Source: Mesonia sediminis
GTDB taxonomy: Bacteria > Bacteroidota > Bacteroidia > Flavobacteriales > Flavobacteriaceae
Assembly: GCF_042684705.1 (NCBI RefSeq)
Contig: NZ_JBHULZ010000023.1
Coordinates: 372,001 to 436,000 of the forward strand
DNA: 64,000 nt
Direction: 5' to 3'
In this document: piece by piece, positions 50,878-60,084 of the stretch
Numbering within the stretch: the stretch's first letter is position 1
Layout of the letters: each line of letters opens with the position of its first letter
Notes under the pieces: generated by a model
What the model was told of the DNA's origin: nothing
The model's database searches: none
Seen by the model: only the letters and a program-made list of their open reading frames with translations
Translations under genes and position numbers: made by a program

Positions 50878-52641
50878 ATGAAAAGCAAAAATACGTTTTA
50901 TTTAATCTTCCTAGTAATTGGCCTGTCGAGCTTAATTAGTTGTGATTTCTCAAAATATATCAAAGCAGAAGAAAAGTTTGATTTCGAAACAACTTTCGAA
51001 AAATCAAATGGCTCAAAAACAGCAACTTATCAAGAAGTAATAACATTTTATCAAAATCTCGCGCAACAATTTCCATCGGTTTCCATACGCGAAATGGGAT
51101 TCTCTGATAGCGGTAAACCTTTGCATTTAGTTGTTTTTAACCCAACTGCCGTATTTACTCCCAAAGCTTTTCAAGAAAAATTAGTAATGCTTGTTAACAA
51201 CGGCATTCACCCGGGCGAGACAGACGGAATTGACGCCAGCATGATGTTTTTTAGAGATCTTGCGCAAAATAAGATTGATTCTCCTAAAAATACGATAATT
51301 GCCACCATACCAATTTACAACGTGGGAGGCGCATTAAACAGAAATAAATACAGCCGAACAAACCAAAATGGGCCTGAGGCTTATGGCTTTAGAGGAAACG
51401 CCAAAAATTATGATTTAAACAGAGATTTCATCAAAGCCGACAGTCAAAACGCCATGGGTTTTACAAAAATATTTCACTATTTGAAACCGGCTGTTTTTTT
51501 AGATAATCACGTAACTAACGGCGCAAATTACCAATACACGCTAACGCATTTGATTACGCAAGAACAAAAATTAGACGGACCCTTAGGCACATTTCTAGCA
51601 GATGAATTTCAAAAAGAAATAAAGAAAAGATTACTTTTAAAAAATTGGGAGGTAACCCCTTATGTAAATGTATTTGGAAAAAGCCCAGAACAAGGTTTTG
51701 ATCAATTTCTTGACCTGCCCAGGTATTCGGTAGGTTATGCTAGCCTATTCAACACTTTAGGAATAACTGTAGAAACTCATATGCTTAAAGATTACAAAAA
51801 AAGGGTTAGCGCTACTTATGATTATATGCTATCTTGCCTAGAAATAAGCGAGGATTATCACCAACAAATAAAGGAATTAAAAGCAAGGAATACTGCATTT
51901 CATCAAAATAAAAAATGGCATAAAACCAATTTTAAATTAGATAAATCAAATTCTTCAACTTTATCATTTAAAGGATTTAAAAGTTATATCCAAAAAAGTG
52001 AGGTAACAGGGTTAGACCAATTGTACTATGATGATTCTCAGCCTTACACGAAAGAAATACCATTTTATAACTATTATATCGCTAAAGACAGTATACGCGT
52101 ACCCAAGGCTTATTTAATCCCTCAAGCTTGGCAAGGTGTAATTGCAAGACTTAAAGCGAATGAATTAATTCTTGAACCTGCCCAAAAAGACACTCTATTG
52201 GAAGTAACAGCATACAGAGTAAAAGACTTTAAAACACTCAGCAAGCCATTTGAAGGGCATTATTTGCATTACGAAACAAAAATCCAAAAAGAAAAAATTT
52301 TAAAGCAAGTAAGAAAAGGAGATATTTGGGTACCTGCAAGACAACCTGGTATAAATTATATTTTAGAAACTTTAGAGCCAACGGCTCCAGATTCATTTTT
52401 CAATTGGAATTTCTTTGATAGTGTCTTACAGCAAAAAGAACATTTCTCTCCTTATGTTTTTGATCAAACAGCAGCTGAACTACTTAGAGAGATTCCCGAT
52501 TTAAAAAGAGCCTTTGAAGCAAAAAAAGCGACTGACCCCAACTTTAAGGAAAATGCCTATCAACAATTAGACTGGCTACACAAGCAATCTAAACATTATG
52601 AGAAAGCTCATTTACTTTACCCTATTTTCCGGTTGGAATAA
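50878..52641 (+). CDS. M14-family zinc carboxypeptidase lipoprotein
   Basis: 587 residues, lipobox SLISCDFS (Cys about 22). M14 catalytic landmarks: IHPGETDGI (His and Glu zinc ligands), NYDLNRDF (Asn-Arg substrate binding), FLDNHVTNG (third zinc ligand) and TVETHMLKDY (catalytic Glu). The C-terminal ~230 residues are unassigned. Located in the envelope, probably removing C-terminal residues from peptides. Its 3' end overlaps the convergent nudix gene by 30 bp. Follows coaD by 2 bp. Confidence 0.9.
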   Translation: MKSKNTFYLIFLVIGLSSLISCDFSKYIKAEEKFDFETTFEKSNGSKTATYQEVITFYQNLAQQFPSVSIREMGFSDSGKPLHLVVFNPTAVFTPKAFQEKLVMLVNNGIHPGETDGIDASMMFFRDLAQNKIDSPKNTIIATIPIYNVGGALNRNKYSRTNQNGPEAYGFRGNAKNYDLNRDFIKADSQNAMGFTKIFHYLKPAVFLDNHVTNGANYQYTLTHLITQEQKLDGPLGTFLADEFQKEIKKRLLLKNWEVTPYVNVFGKSPEQGFDQFLDLPRYSVGYASLFNTLGITVETHMLKDYKKRVSATYDYMLSCLEISEDYHQQIKELKARNTAFHQNKKWHKTNFKLDKSNSSTLSFKGFKSYIQKSEVTGLDQLYYDDSQPYTKEIPFYNYYIAKDSIRVPKAYLIPQAWQGVIARLKANELILEPAQKDTLLEVTAYRVKDFKTLSKPFEGHYLHYETKIQKEKILKQVRKGDIWVPARQPGINYILETLEPTAPDSFFNWNFFDSVLQQKEHFSPYVFDQTAAELLREIPDLKRAFEAKKATDPNFKENAYQQLDWLHKQSKHYEKAHLLYPIFRLE

Positions 52642-53235
52642 ATTCTTTTTTTGATTGAGTAATTCAACAATATTGGCATAAGATTTTTGTAATGCTTTTT
52701 GTGTTTTCTCAGCATTTTTCCACTTCACCTTAGTAATACCTTCATTTAATTGAGGATACAAAGGTCCCTGATAATCGGTACTCATCTTATACCAAAAGGT
52801 TTCTTTTAACTTATAAGTGCCATTTCGCTTTAAAATATGATAAGTTTTGGTAAGAAAATGATCTATTTTTAAGCCTTCAACCATTGTTTCCTCCTCAACC
52901 TCCCTCAGGGCTGTCAATTCTATAGTCTCATCTTTTTCGGCTTTCCCCTTGGGCAAATCCCATTTTTTATTTCTGTAAATAAATAGAATCTCCTGTTTAG
53001 GATTGGTCACCACTCCCCCACCAGCTTTAATCGTCTTTAGCTTCTTTTTAAAGTAGTTTAATGCTTTCTTATCGCTTTTATGATAAAGATTCACATATTT
53101 TAGTTCGCCTTTGTCTACTTTTTTAATAATACGTTTTATCTTAGCGGCTTGAATTGGAATAGAAGTATAGGGAGATTCCATTTCTGGATTTGCCGACAGC
53201 AAAATAGGATGATCATTTACAAATATTTTATACAT
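52612..53235 (-). CDS. Nudix hydrolase
   Basis: About 207 residues, starting at the ATG giving MYKIFVNDH; an upstream in-frame start (53265) would run into pyrE and look unnatural. The Nudix box reads GKAEKD-E-x7-REVEEETMV, with the usual Gly of the box end (xGU) replaced by Met; the REVEEE metal-binding core is intact. Substrate unknown; in Flavobacteria it pairs with pyrE, suggesting a nucleotide-pool role, which is inference. Starts 4 bp from the pyrE start, head to head. Confidence 0.88.
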   Translation of the reverse strand: MYKIFVNDHPILLSANPEMESPYTSIPIQAAKIKRIIKKVDKGELKYVNLYHKSDKKALNYFKKKLKTIKAGGGVVTNPKQEILFIYRNKKWDLPKGKAEKDETIELTALREVEEETMVEGLKIDHFLTKTYHILKRNGTYKLKETFWYKMSTDYQGPLYPQLNEGITKVKWKNAEKTQKALQKSYANIVELLNQKKNLFQPENRVK

Positions 53236-53239
53236 CGTT

Positions 53240-53887
53240 ATGATTTTAGATAAAGACACGGCCAAAAAAACAGCCGAATTACTTTTACAAATAAAAGCAA
53301 TTAAATTAGAACCACAAGAACCTTTTACGTGGGCAAGCGGATGGAAATCGCCGATTTATTGCGATAACCGGATAATTTTGTCTTATCCTCCCATCCGTAA
53401 TTACGTAAGAGAAAATATAGCCAAACAATTAGAGCAGCACTACGGCTTACCAGACGTTATCGCAGGTGTTGCTACCGGAGCGATTGGCATTGGCATGCTA
53501 GTAGCAGAATACCTAGGTCTACCTTTTGTTTATGTTAGACCAGAAGCAAAAAAACATGGAAGACAAAACCAAATTGAAGGTCATTTAGATAAAGGCGCAA
53601 AAGTTGTTGTTATTGAAGACCTAATCAGTACAGGAAAGAGCAGCTTAAATGCTGTTAAAGCTTTAGAAAAAGGTGGCGCAACTATTAAGGGTATGTTCGC
53701 TATTTTCAGTTACGGATTTGATATCGCTCAACAAAACTTCCTAGATAAAAACCTTGATGTGCACGTATTAAGCAATTATGAAAACCTAATTCAGCAAGCC
53801 TACGACACCAAGTATTTAAACGATAAAGAATTAGAAACTCTAAAAAATTGGCGCACCAACCCCGCAGAGTGGAACCCAAATAAATAA
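53240..53887 (+). CDS. pyrE: Orotate phosphoribosyltransferase
   Basis: 215 residues. FTWASGWKSPIYCDNR, the PRPP-binding loop VVVIEDLISTGKSS and AGVATGAIGIG are diagnostic. Transfers phosphoribose from PRPP to orotate, giving OMP in pyrimidine synthesis. Its ATG lies 4 bp from the divergent nudix start, so its promoter must lie inside that gene. An SRPBCC-type gene follows after 4 bp. Confidence 0.96.
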   Translation: MILDKDTAKKTAELLLQIKAIKLEPQEPFTWASGWKSPIYCDNRIILSYPPIRNYVRENIAKQLEQHYGLPDVIAGVATGAIGIGMLVAEYLGLPFVYVRPEAKKHGRQNQIEGHLDKGAKVVVIEDLISTGKSSLNAVKALEKGGATIKGMFAIFSYGFDIAQQNFLDKNLDVHVLSNYENLIQQAYDTKYLNDKELETLKNWRTNPAEWNPNK

Positions 53888-53891
53888 AATC

Positions 53892-54290
53892 ATGCAACTA
53901 GAAACAGATAAAGTACACGTAAATAAAAGCCAGGAAGAGCTATTTCAATTTTTACTTAAAGTGGATAATTTTGAAAAAATCATGCCATCTTCTATTCAAA
54001 AATTTGAAACCACTGGAGATGATAGTTTTCTTTTTCAGTTAAAAGGAATGCCAGAAATCAAATTACTGATTAAAGAAAAGCAAGCCTATGATAAAATTAC
54101 GCTAGGAGCAAAAAGTGAAAAACTACCTTTTTCATTGATTACCTTAATCGAGGAAGATAGTCAAGCCGAAAATAAAAGCTATGTACAGCTTCAATTTGAA
54201 GGTAATTTTAACCCCATGATGAGTATGATGATAAAATCACCACTTAAAAACTTTATTAATACACTTGCCGAAAATTTAAGCAAACTCTAA
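53892..54290 (+). CDS. SRPBCC-like small protein
   Basis: 132 residues resembling the START/SRPBCC ligand-binding fold: LETDKVHVNKSQEELFQFLL and SYVQLQFEGNFNPMMSMMIK with a final helix PLKNFINTLAEN. Such proteins bind hydrophobic or aromatic ligands. Starts 4 bp after pyrE, so cotranscribed. Its last 4 bp overlap birA on the other strand. Ligand unknown. Confidence 0.75.
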   Translation: MQLETDKVHVNKSQEELFQFLLKVDNFEKIMPSSIQKFETTGDDSFLFQLKGMPEIKLLIKEKQAYDKITLGAKSEKLPFSLITLIEEDSQAENKSYVQLQFEGNFNPMMSMMIKSPLKNFINTLAENLSKL

Positions 54291-55018
54291 TAAAGCAATT
54301 TTACCTCTTTCAGGTTAAACTCACGAATTTTGGCGTCCTCTAAAAGTACTTGTAAAAGGCCTTCTGGAGAGACGCTTTTTATTATACCTGAAATCTTTTC
54401 TCCATTCGGAAATTCAAAAACAGCAACCTCATTTCTTTTAAACAGGGTTTGGTGATATTTTGCCCTTAAAAAATCAAATGATTCATTTAAAAATTTTTCC
54501 ATTTCATCTTTTAGATGGTTCGCCAATTTCGTTTCTAAAGCATCTAGATCAAATAGTTTATTTTTAAGCAAACACAATGAGCTAGCTTGGGGTAAATCTC
54601 CAAAATCAGTTTGATTTACATTCACCCCCACACCTATCACACTTCCTTTAATTTGTTTACCTACAATTATATTTTCGATTAAAATTCCCGCAATTTTTTT
54701 ACTATCTGCCAAAATGTCGTTAGGCCATTTTATCATCCAGTTGGCTGAAACTTCCTGCTTCAAAACCGAATGAATAGCTATTGCTGCAAGCATACTTATT
54801 TTAAAACTATCTTTAATCGGTAAATTCAAATTGGGCATTAATAGACTAAATGCTAGGTTTTTATGAGCAATAGATTCCCATTTTGCGCCTAGTTGCCCTC
54901 TTCCTTGCGTCTGATTTCGACAACTTACCAAAACAGGCTCGTCTTGTTTGTAGGATCGATAAAATTCTTTAAGATAAGTATTGGTTGAGGGGGTGGTATG
55001 AACTTTGATTATGTGCAT
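54287..55018 (-). CDS. birA: Biotin-[acetyl-CoA-carboxylase] ligase
   Basis: 243 residues, catalytic and C-terminal domains only, no N-terminal DNA-binding domain, so a ligase without repressor role. TPSTNTYLKEFY, the biotin-AMP loop QTQGRGQLGAKW, MIKWPNDILADSKKIAGIL and VIGVGVNVNQ are diagnostic. Attaches biotin to carboxyl-carrier protein. Convergent with the SRPBCC gene, 4-bp overlap. Confidence 0.95.
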   Translation of the reverse strand: MHIIKVHTTPSTNTYLKEFYRSYKQDEPVLVSCRNQTQGRGQLGAKWESIAHKNLAFSLLMPNLNLPIKDSFKISMLAAIAIHSVLKQEVSANWMIKWPNDILADSKKIAGILIENIIVGKQIKGSVIGVGVNVNQTDFGDLPQASSLCLLKNKLFDLDALETKLANHLKDEMEKFLNESFDFLRAKYHQTLFKRNEVAVFEFPNGEKISGIIKSVSPEGLLQVLLEDAKIREFNLKEVKLLY

Positions 55019-55115
55019 ATCTAAAATAAAGCACTAAAGTAAATATAACTTTTTGTTAACTGTGCTAAAAGAGCATTAAAAGTTATAACTTTGCCAAAAT
55101 TTGAAAATTAATTGA

Positions 55116-55487
55116 ATGACAAAAGATAACAGCAACACAGACTTATTACTTACCCACATAATTAAGGGGATTGAGGACGTTAAAGGCAATGATATTGTTT
55201 TAATGGATTTGAGAGAAATAGAAAATACAGTTTGTGATTACTTCGTAATATGTAGTGGTAATTCAAATACACAGGTCAATGCGATAGTAAATTCCATACA
55301 AAAAGTAGTTAGTAAAAGTTTGAAAGATAAACCTTGGCACATTGAAGGAACAGACAATGCCGAATGGGTCCTTATGGATTATGTGGATATTGTCGTTCAC
55401 GTTTTCCAGAAACAAACCAGGGAGTTTTATGACATAGAGAGTCTTTGGGGCGATGCTAAAACTACTGCAATTGAGACCAATTATTAA
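55116..55487 (+). CDS. rsfS: Ribosomal silencing factor RsfS
   Basis: 123 residues. GNDIVLMDLREIENTVCDYF, VICSGNSNTQVNAIV, PWHIEGTDNAEWVLMDYVDI and EFYDIESLWGDA are family signatures (DUF143). Binds L14 of the 50S subunit and blocks subunit joining under starvation. ftsH begins 19 bp later; the pair is conserved in Bacteroidetes. Confidence 0.95.
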   Translation: MTKDNSNTDLLLTHIIKGIEDVKGNDIVLMDLREIENTVCDYFVICSGNSNTQVNAIVNSIQKVVSKSLKDKPWHIEGTDNAEWVLMDYVDIVVHVFQKQTREFYDIESLWGDAKTTAIETNY

Positions 55488-55506
55488 AATATTAGTACAA
55501 TAAATA

Positions 55507-57504
55507 ATGGCTAAACAACAACAGCAAAAAAATCAGCCAAAAGGCAAAAAACCAAAATTTAATTCTTATTGGATTTATATCGGTATCATTCTTATATTTC
55601 TGGGTATTAACTTTTTTAGCGGAGGAGGCTTTAATGAACCCGAAAAAATAAGTCCGGCTAAATTTGAAGAAATCCTTAAGAATGGAAACATCAAGAAATT
55701 GGTGGTTATACGGAATGTTCAAAAAGCAAATGTATACCTTACACCCGAGGCAGAAGAATCGCTAGCAAAAAAAGGTAAAGAAAATCCTGGTGTTTTGGCG
55801 GTAGGGGAAACTCCTCATTACACGGTTAATTTTGGAAGTCTTGAAAAGTTTCAGGAGGATATTGAAAGAATTGAAAAAGAATATGATGTCAAAGCAAATA
55901 TTTCTTTTGAAACCGAAAGCAATATTTGGGGGGAATTATTATGGACACTCCTGCCCTTTATTCTTATCATCGGGTTGTGGATTTTTATAATGAGACGAAT
56001 GAGCGGCGGTGGAGCCGGTGGCCCTGGTGGTCAGATTTTCAACATCGGTAAATCTAAGGCAAAATTATTTGACCAAAATACAGACGTAAAAGTGTCCTTT
56101 AAAGATGTAGCTGGTCTAGAAGGGGCGAAAGAAGAGGTTCAAGAGATCGTTGACTTTCTAAAACAGCCAGAGAAATATACATCATTAGGAGGTAAGATAC
56201 CTAAGGGGGCACTTTTAGTTGGTCCTCCAGGAACAGGTAAAACCTTATTGGCTAAGGCGGTAGCAGGAGAAGCCAAAGTGCCGTTTTATTCGTTATCAGG
56301 ATCTGATTTTGTAGAAATGTTTGTAGGGGTTGGAGCTTCACGTGTCCGTGACTTATTTAAACAGGCAAAAGAAAAATCACCTTCTATTATTTTTATAGAC
56401 GAAATCGATGCCATTGGTAGAGCAAGAGGTAAAAACAACTTCTCTGGTTCTAATGACGAAAGAGAAAACACCCTGAACCAGTTACTTACCGAAATGGATG
56501 GTTTTGGCACCAATACCAATGTCATTGTTTTGGCCGCCACCAACCGCGCAGATGTTCTTGACAAAGCTCTTATGCGAGCTGGTCGTTTTGATAGACAAAT
56601 CTACGTAGACCTACCCGACTTAAGAGAGCGTAAAGAAATTTTCGAAGTACATCTTAGACCACTAAAACGTCTAGATGATGAACTAGATATTGAATTCCTA
56701 GCCAAACAAACACCAGGCTTTTCTGGAGCAGATATTGCCAACGTTTGTAATGAAGCTGCGCTTATTGCTGCTAGAAAAGGAAAAAAAGCGGTAGGTAAAC
56801 AAGATTTCTTAGATGCTGTAGATCGAATAGTAGGAGGACTTGAGAAAAAGAATAAAATTATTACACCAGAAGAGAAAAAGACCATCGCTTATCATGAAGC
56901 AGGACACGCTACAGTAAGCTGGATGCTAGAGCACGCAGCTCCTTTGGTTAAAGTAACTATTGTACCCAGAGGGCAATCTTTAGGAGCGGCTTGGTATCTT
57001 CCCGAAGAACGCTTAATTGTAAGACCAGAACAAATGCTTGATGAAATGTGTGCCACTATGGGTGGTCGCGCAGCTGAGAAAGTAATATTTAATAAAATTT
57101 CTACCGGAGCTTTAAGCGACCTTGAAAAAGTGACCAAACAAGCTAAAGCAATGGTTACCGTATACGGTTTAAATGAGAAAATTGGCAACCTAACGTATTA
57201 CGATTCGAGTGGACAGTCAGAATATACTTTCACAAAGCCTTATAGTGAAAAAACTTCAGAATTAATAGATAAAGAAATCTCTAATATTATTGAGGTGCAA
57301 TACCAAAGAGCTATTGACTTGCTAGAGCAGCATAAAGAAAAATTAAGTGAACTAGCCGAAATACTATTAGAAAAAGAAGTGATTTTTAAAGATGATTTAG
57401 AGAAAATTTTTGGAGAGAGACCATTTGCAAAAAAAGACAGTAAAGTGGTTGAAAAACCCTCTGAAGAATTTTATGAAGAGCAAAAAGGTGAGTCTACTAA
57501 GTAA
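55507..57504 (+). CDS. ftsH: ATP-dependent zinc metalloprotease FtsH
   Basis: 665 residues. Two transmembrane segments flank a periplasmic domain, first near residues 18-37 (YWIYIGIILIFLGINFF), second near 140-160 (LLPFILIIGLWIFIMRRM). AAA module: Walker A GPPGTGKT (about 239-246), Walker B IIFIDEIDAIG, second region of homology MRAGRFDRQ. Zinc site HEAGH (about 464). The C terminus is charged and disordered. Degrades misfolded and short-lived membrane proteins. Follows rsfS; a terminator separates it from the lipid operon. Confidence 0.97.
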   Translation: MAKQQQQKNQPKGKKPKFNSYWIYIGIILIFLGINFFSGGGFNEPEKISPAKFEEILKNGNIKKLVVIRNVQKANVYLTPEAEESLAKKGKENPGVLAVGETPHYTVNFGSLEKFQEDIERIEKEYDVKANISFETESNIWGELLWTLLPFILIIGLWIFIMRRMSGGGAGGPGGQIFNIGKSKAKLFDQNTDVKVSFKDVAGLEGAKEEVQEIVDFLKQPEKYTSLGGKIPKGALLVGPPGTGKTLLAKAVAGEAKVPFYSLSGSDFVEMFVGVGASRVRDLFKQAKEKSPSIIFIDEIDAIGRARGKNNFSGSNDERENTLNQLLTEMDGFGTNTNVIVLAATNRADVLDKALMRAGRFDRQIYVDLPDLRERKEIFEVHLRPLKRLDDELDIEFLAKQTPGFSGADIANVCNEAALIAARKGKKAVGKQDFLDAVDRIVGGLEKKNKIITPEEKKTIAYHEAGHATVSWMLEHAAPLVKVTIVPRGQSLGAAWYLPEERLIVRPEQMLDEMCATMGGRAAEKVIFNKISTGALSDLEKVTKQAKAMVTVYGLNEKIGNLTYYDSSGQSEYTFTKPYSEKTSELIDKEISNIIEVQYQRAIDLLEQHKEKLSELAEILLEKEVIFKDDLEKIFGERPFAKKDSKVVEKPSEEFYEEQKGESTK

Positions 57505-57536
57505 ATAGCAGATTTTATACTTATCTAGACACAAAA

Positions 57537-57576
57537 AAACTTGATTTATCACTTGTATAAATCAAGTTTTTTTATC
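57537..57576 (+). terminator. Terminator of rsfS-ftsH
   Basis: AACTTGATTTAT and ATAAATCAAGTT form a 12-bp stem with loop around CACTTGT, followed by TTTTTT. Confidence 0.85.
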
Positions 57577-57580
57577 TTTG
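57553..57580 (+). promoter_or_regulatory. Promoter for LUD-cdsA-psd-acbp operon
   Basis: TTG (57553-57555), 17 nt, then TATCTTTG (57573-57580), overlapping the ftsH terminator. Leader about 28 nt. Confidence 0.45.
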
Positions 57581-57614
57581 AACGAGATGCTATTAAACGT
57601 TTGTTAACACGTAT

Positions 57615-58226
57615 ATGAACTTATTTCGTAAATTTATTGGTTATGTCACTTCTGCCAAAACAGAAGAGGAACAAAATCATAACAAAAACCAAAGCAAATT
57701 CATGCCGGAGGAAGAACTTCCTACCGACGAAAGTTTTATGATTAAGTTTAAAGAAAATGGCGGAAAGTTTCTTTATTGCACAGATGAGAAAGAGATGAAA
57801 GAAACTTTCGGATTAATTTTAAAAGAGAATAATTGGCATGAAGAAGAGGTTATTTGCTTTGACCAAGAGCTCCAAAACAAATTAATACATTTTAATTTAA
57901 ACTTTACAGATCAAAAAGAAGCCACTTTTTTTATTTCGGGATGTGAATATTTAATTGGTAATACTGGCGCCTTACTTATATCTTCAAACCAAATTAAAGA
58001 AAAGAAACTTGCAGACCTACCCAATAACTTCATCATTATTGCACGCACCAGTCAATTGATTAATAGTATTGGTGAAGGCTTATCTGGCATAAAAAATAAA
58101 AGTAAAAACCGAATTCCTACCAATATTACCACTATTAAAACCTTTGGTGAAGATCAAGAAAACGATTTCTTGAATTATGGTAGTACATCTAAAAACCTAT
58201 ATTTGCTGCTTGTAGAAGATTTGTAA
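57615..58226 (+). CDS. LUD-domain protein (LutC-like)
   Basis: 203 residues. A charged N-terminal ~50 residues precede a LUD (lactate utilisation, formerly DUF162) domain: FISGCEYLIGNTGALLISSN and DLPNNFIIIARTSQL match the family core. LutC-type proteins act with LutA/B in lactate use, but those genes are not adjacent; here the gene precedes cdsA by 5 bp and is probably cotranscribed with lipid genes. Function in this context unknown. Confidence 0.8.
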   Translation: MNLFRKFIGYVTSAKTEEEQNHNKNQSKFMPEEELPTDESFMIKFKENGGKFLYCTDEKEMKETFGLILKENNWHEEEVICFDQELQNKLIHFNLNFTDQKEATFFISGCEYLIGNTGALLISSNQIKEKKLADLPNNFIIIARTSQLINSIGEGLSGIKNKSKNRIPTNITTIKTFGEDQENDFLNYGSTSKNLYLLLVEDL

Positions 58227-58231
58227 ATCGC

Positions 58232-59056
58232 ATGAAAGAAACCCTCACCCGCGCCTTGTCTGGTGCTTTGTATGTTATACTTTTATTGGTAGTTCTATGG
58301 CTACCTAACCCCTACCTCTTTAAAGGATTGTTTTTCATTTTTGGGTTATTTGGCGTATATGAATTGCAAAAACTACTAGGATTAAAAAGCTATTTATCCT
58401 ACCTTATTTTTGTTATATTTTACTTGTTTTTCTCGGTTCTAGATAGTGATGAATATTTATCTAGCAGCACACTTATACTCAACACCTTGTTGGTGCTCAC
58501 CCTACTTATTAAATCACTATTATTAAGAGATCTAGTTATTGTGAGCAGAATACCACTTTTTGAGGAAAAAAAATACCTAGTGGTTATTTTTTACCTAATC
58601 TCATCGTTTATTTTTATTACTCGTATTCCTTTTTTTAACGGTGATTATGAACCTTTACTGCTTCTTGGAATTTTTATAATGATTTGGACCAACGACACAT
58701 TTGCTTATTTAGTTGGTAAAAGCATAGGTAAACGCAAATTATTTGAACGCATTTCGCCTAAAAAAACAGTTGAAGGTTTCCTTGGCGGATTTATTTTTAC
58801 GCTTATTACAGCTATTATTCTAGCCAATTATTTACCACTTCTAACTTTAGCACAATGGATAATTTTAGGTGCCCTATCTTCAATATTCGGGACTTGGGGA
58901 GATTTGATTCAATCAAAACTAAAGCGGCAAGCTGGTGTTAAAGATAGTGGAAATTTAATGCCGGGCCACGGCGGCATTTTAGATCGTTTGGATAGTATAC
59001 TTTATACTGCTACATTTGCATATACCTATTTATATTTTATAAAATATGTTTCATAA
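58232..59056 (+). CDS. cdsA: Phosphatidate cytidylyltransferase
   Basis: 274 residues with about eight membrane segments. The CdsA signature lies near the C terminus: SIFGTWGDLIQSKLKRQAGV then KDSGNLMPGHGGILDRLDS, carrying the catalytic Asp residues. Makes CDP-diacylglycerol from phosphatidate and CTP at the inner membrane. Overlaps psd by 11 bp. Confidence 0.95.
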   Translation: MKETLTRALSGALYVILLLVVLWLPNPYLFKGLFFIFGLFGVYELQKLLGLKSYLSYLIFVIFYLFFSVLDSDEYLSSSTLILNTLLVLTLLIKSLLLRDLVIVSRIPLFEEKKYLVVIFYLISSFIFITRIPFFNGDYEPLLLLGIFIMIWTNDTFAYLVGKSIGKRKLFERISPKKTVEGFLGGFIFTLITAIILANYLPLLTLAQWIILGALSSIFGTWGDLIQSKLKRQAGVKDSGNLMPGHGGILDRLDSILYTATFAYTYLYFIKYVS

Positions 59057-59696
59057 AGAAGGTTTTAAGATTCTGGGCGTAAGCGCTGCACTATTTTTAG
59101 CGATTAATATCGCGAGCTTGACACTCCTCTCAACCACGTGGATAAAATTGCTTATTTTTATCGTATCGCTGTTTTTTTTCATTCTAATCGCTCAGTTTTT
59201 TAGAAACCCAAAAAGAAACACCGCCATAGATAACAGTACGGTTGTTTCTCCCGTAGATGGCAAAGTAGTAGTAATTGAAGAAGTTTACGAAAAAGAATAT
59301 TTTAAAGAAAAAAGAGTTCAGGTTTCGGTATTTATGTCGCCTATTAACGTTCACGTGACCCGTTACCCTATAGGCGGAGAGGTAGTGTTTAGTAAATACC
59401 ATCCGGGAAAGTTTCTTGTTGCTTGGCATCCAAAATCTTCAGAAGAAAATGAAAGAACCACCGTAGTGGTAAAAAATCAAAGTATAGGGGAAGTTTTATA
59501 TAGACAAATAGCAGGCGCACTTGCAAAACGAATTGTAAATTATGCTAAAGAAGGAGATACAGCGAAACAAGGAAGCGATAGCGGATTTATAAAGTTTGGC
59601 TCACGAGTTGATTTATTTTTACCCTTGGGAACACCTATACATGTAGAATTAAACGAAAAGGTACGCGGAGGAGAATCTATAATAGCTAAAATTTAA
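59046..59696 (+). CDS. psd: Phosphatidylserine decarboxylase
   Basis: 216 residues, short (PsdB-like) form. N-terminal membrane segments (AALFLAINIASLTLL, LLIFIVSLFFFILI), conserved VSPVDGKVV and VFMSPINVHVTRYPIGGEV, and the self-cleavage site GFIKFGSRVDLF, where the Ser becomes the pyruvoyl group. Converts phosphatidylserine to phosphatidylethanolamine. Its overlap with cdsA indicates coupling of consecutive pathway steps; a phosphatidylserine synthase is not in the window. Confidence 0.95.
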   Translation: MFHKEGFKILGVSAALFLAINIASLTLLSTTWIKLLIFIVSLFFFILIAQFFRNPKRNTAIDNSTVVSPVDGKVVVIEEVYEKEYFKEKRVQVSVFMSPINVHVTRYPIGGEVVFSKYHPGKFLVAWHPKSSEENERTTVVVKNQSIGEVLYRQIAGALAKRIVNYAKEGDTAKQGSDSGFIKFGSRVDLFLPLGTPIHVELNEKVRGGESIIAKI

Positions 59697-59702
59697 CTGG
59701 AT

Positions 59703-59987
59703 ATGACCCAGAAAATGTCTCAAGAAGAGCTAGACAAGTCTTTCAAGGAAGCTTACAATAAAGCTCGAAAGACTAAGTTGCGCTTCCCTCCCGACTTGAT
59801 GCTAGAGTTTTATGCCTATTATAAAAAAGCCACCAGTGGTAGTAAGCGTTTTAACCATAAAGATGAGCATCAAGAAAAATTGATTACTGCATTCAAAATG
59901 AACGCTCTCTTTCAGGTTGAAAATTTAGAACCCAACCAAGCTAAACTAAAGTATATTGAAATGGTGAATAAGTATATTCCCCATTAA
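59703..59987 (+). CDS. Acyl-CoA-binding protein
   Basis: 94 residues. Four-helix acyl-CoA-binding protein pattern: LDKSFKEAYNKARKTKL, PPDLMLEFYAYYKKATSGS, KLITAFKMNALFQVE and KLKYIEMVNKYIP. Such proteins carry long-chain acyl-CoA; the family is best known in eukaryotes but occurs in Bacteroidetes. Starts 6 bp after psd, so cotranscribed with phospholipid genes, consistent with delivering acyl-CoA to lipid synthesis. Confidence 0.88.
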   Translation: MTQKMSQEELDKSFKEAYNKARKTKLRFPPDLMLEFYAYYKKATSGSKRFNHKDEHQEKLITAFKMNALFQVENLEPNQAKLKYIEMVNKYIPH

Positions 59988-60084
59988 AAAATTAGTTCCT
60001 AAATTTAATAGGTTAAATAAATACAGAAAAGATGCTCAGAACAAAATAATTCGTATTTTGTGAGTTATAAAATGCCTGTATTTG

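Noticed and set aside
50878..52641. Possible frame error in the M14 gene because its end overlaps the nudix gene by 30 bp
   Set aside because: Both frames are intact to their stops with plausible C termini; convergent overlaps are common in this window.
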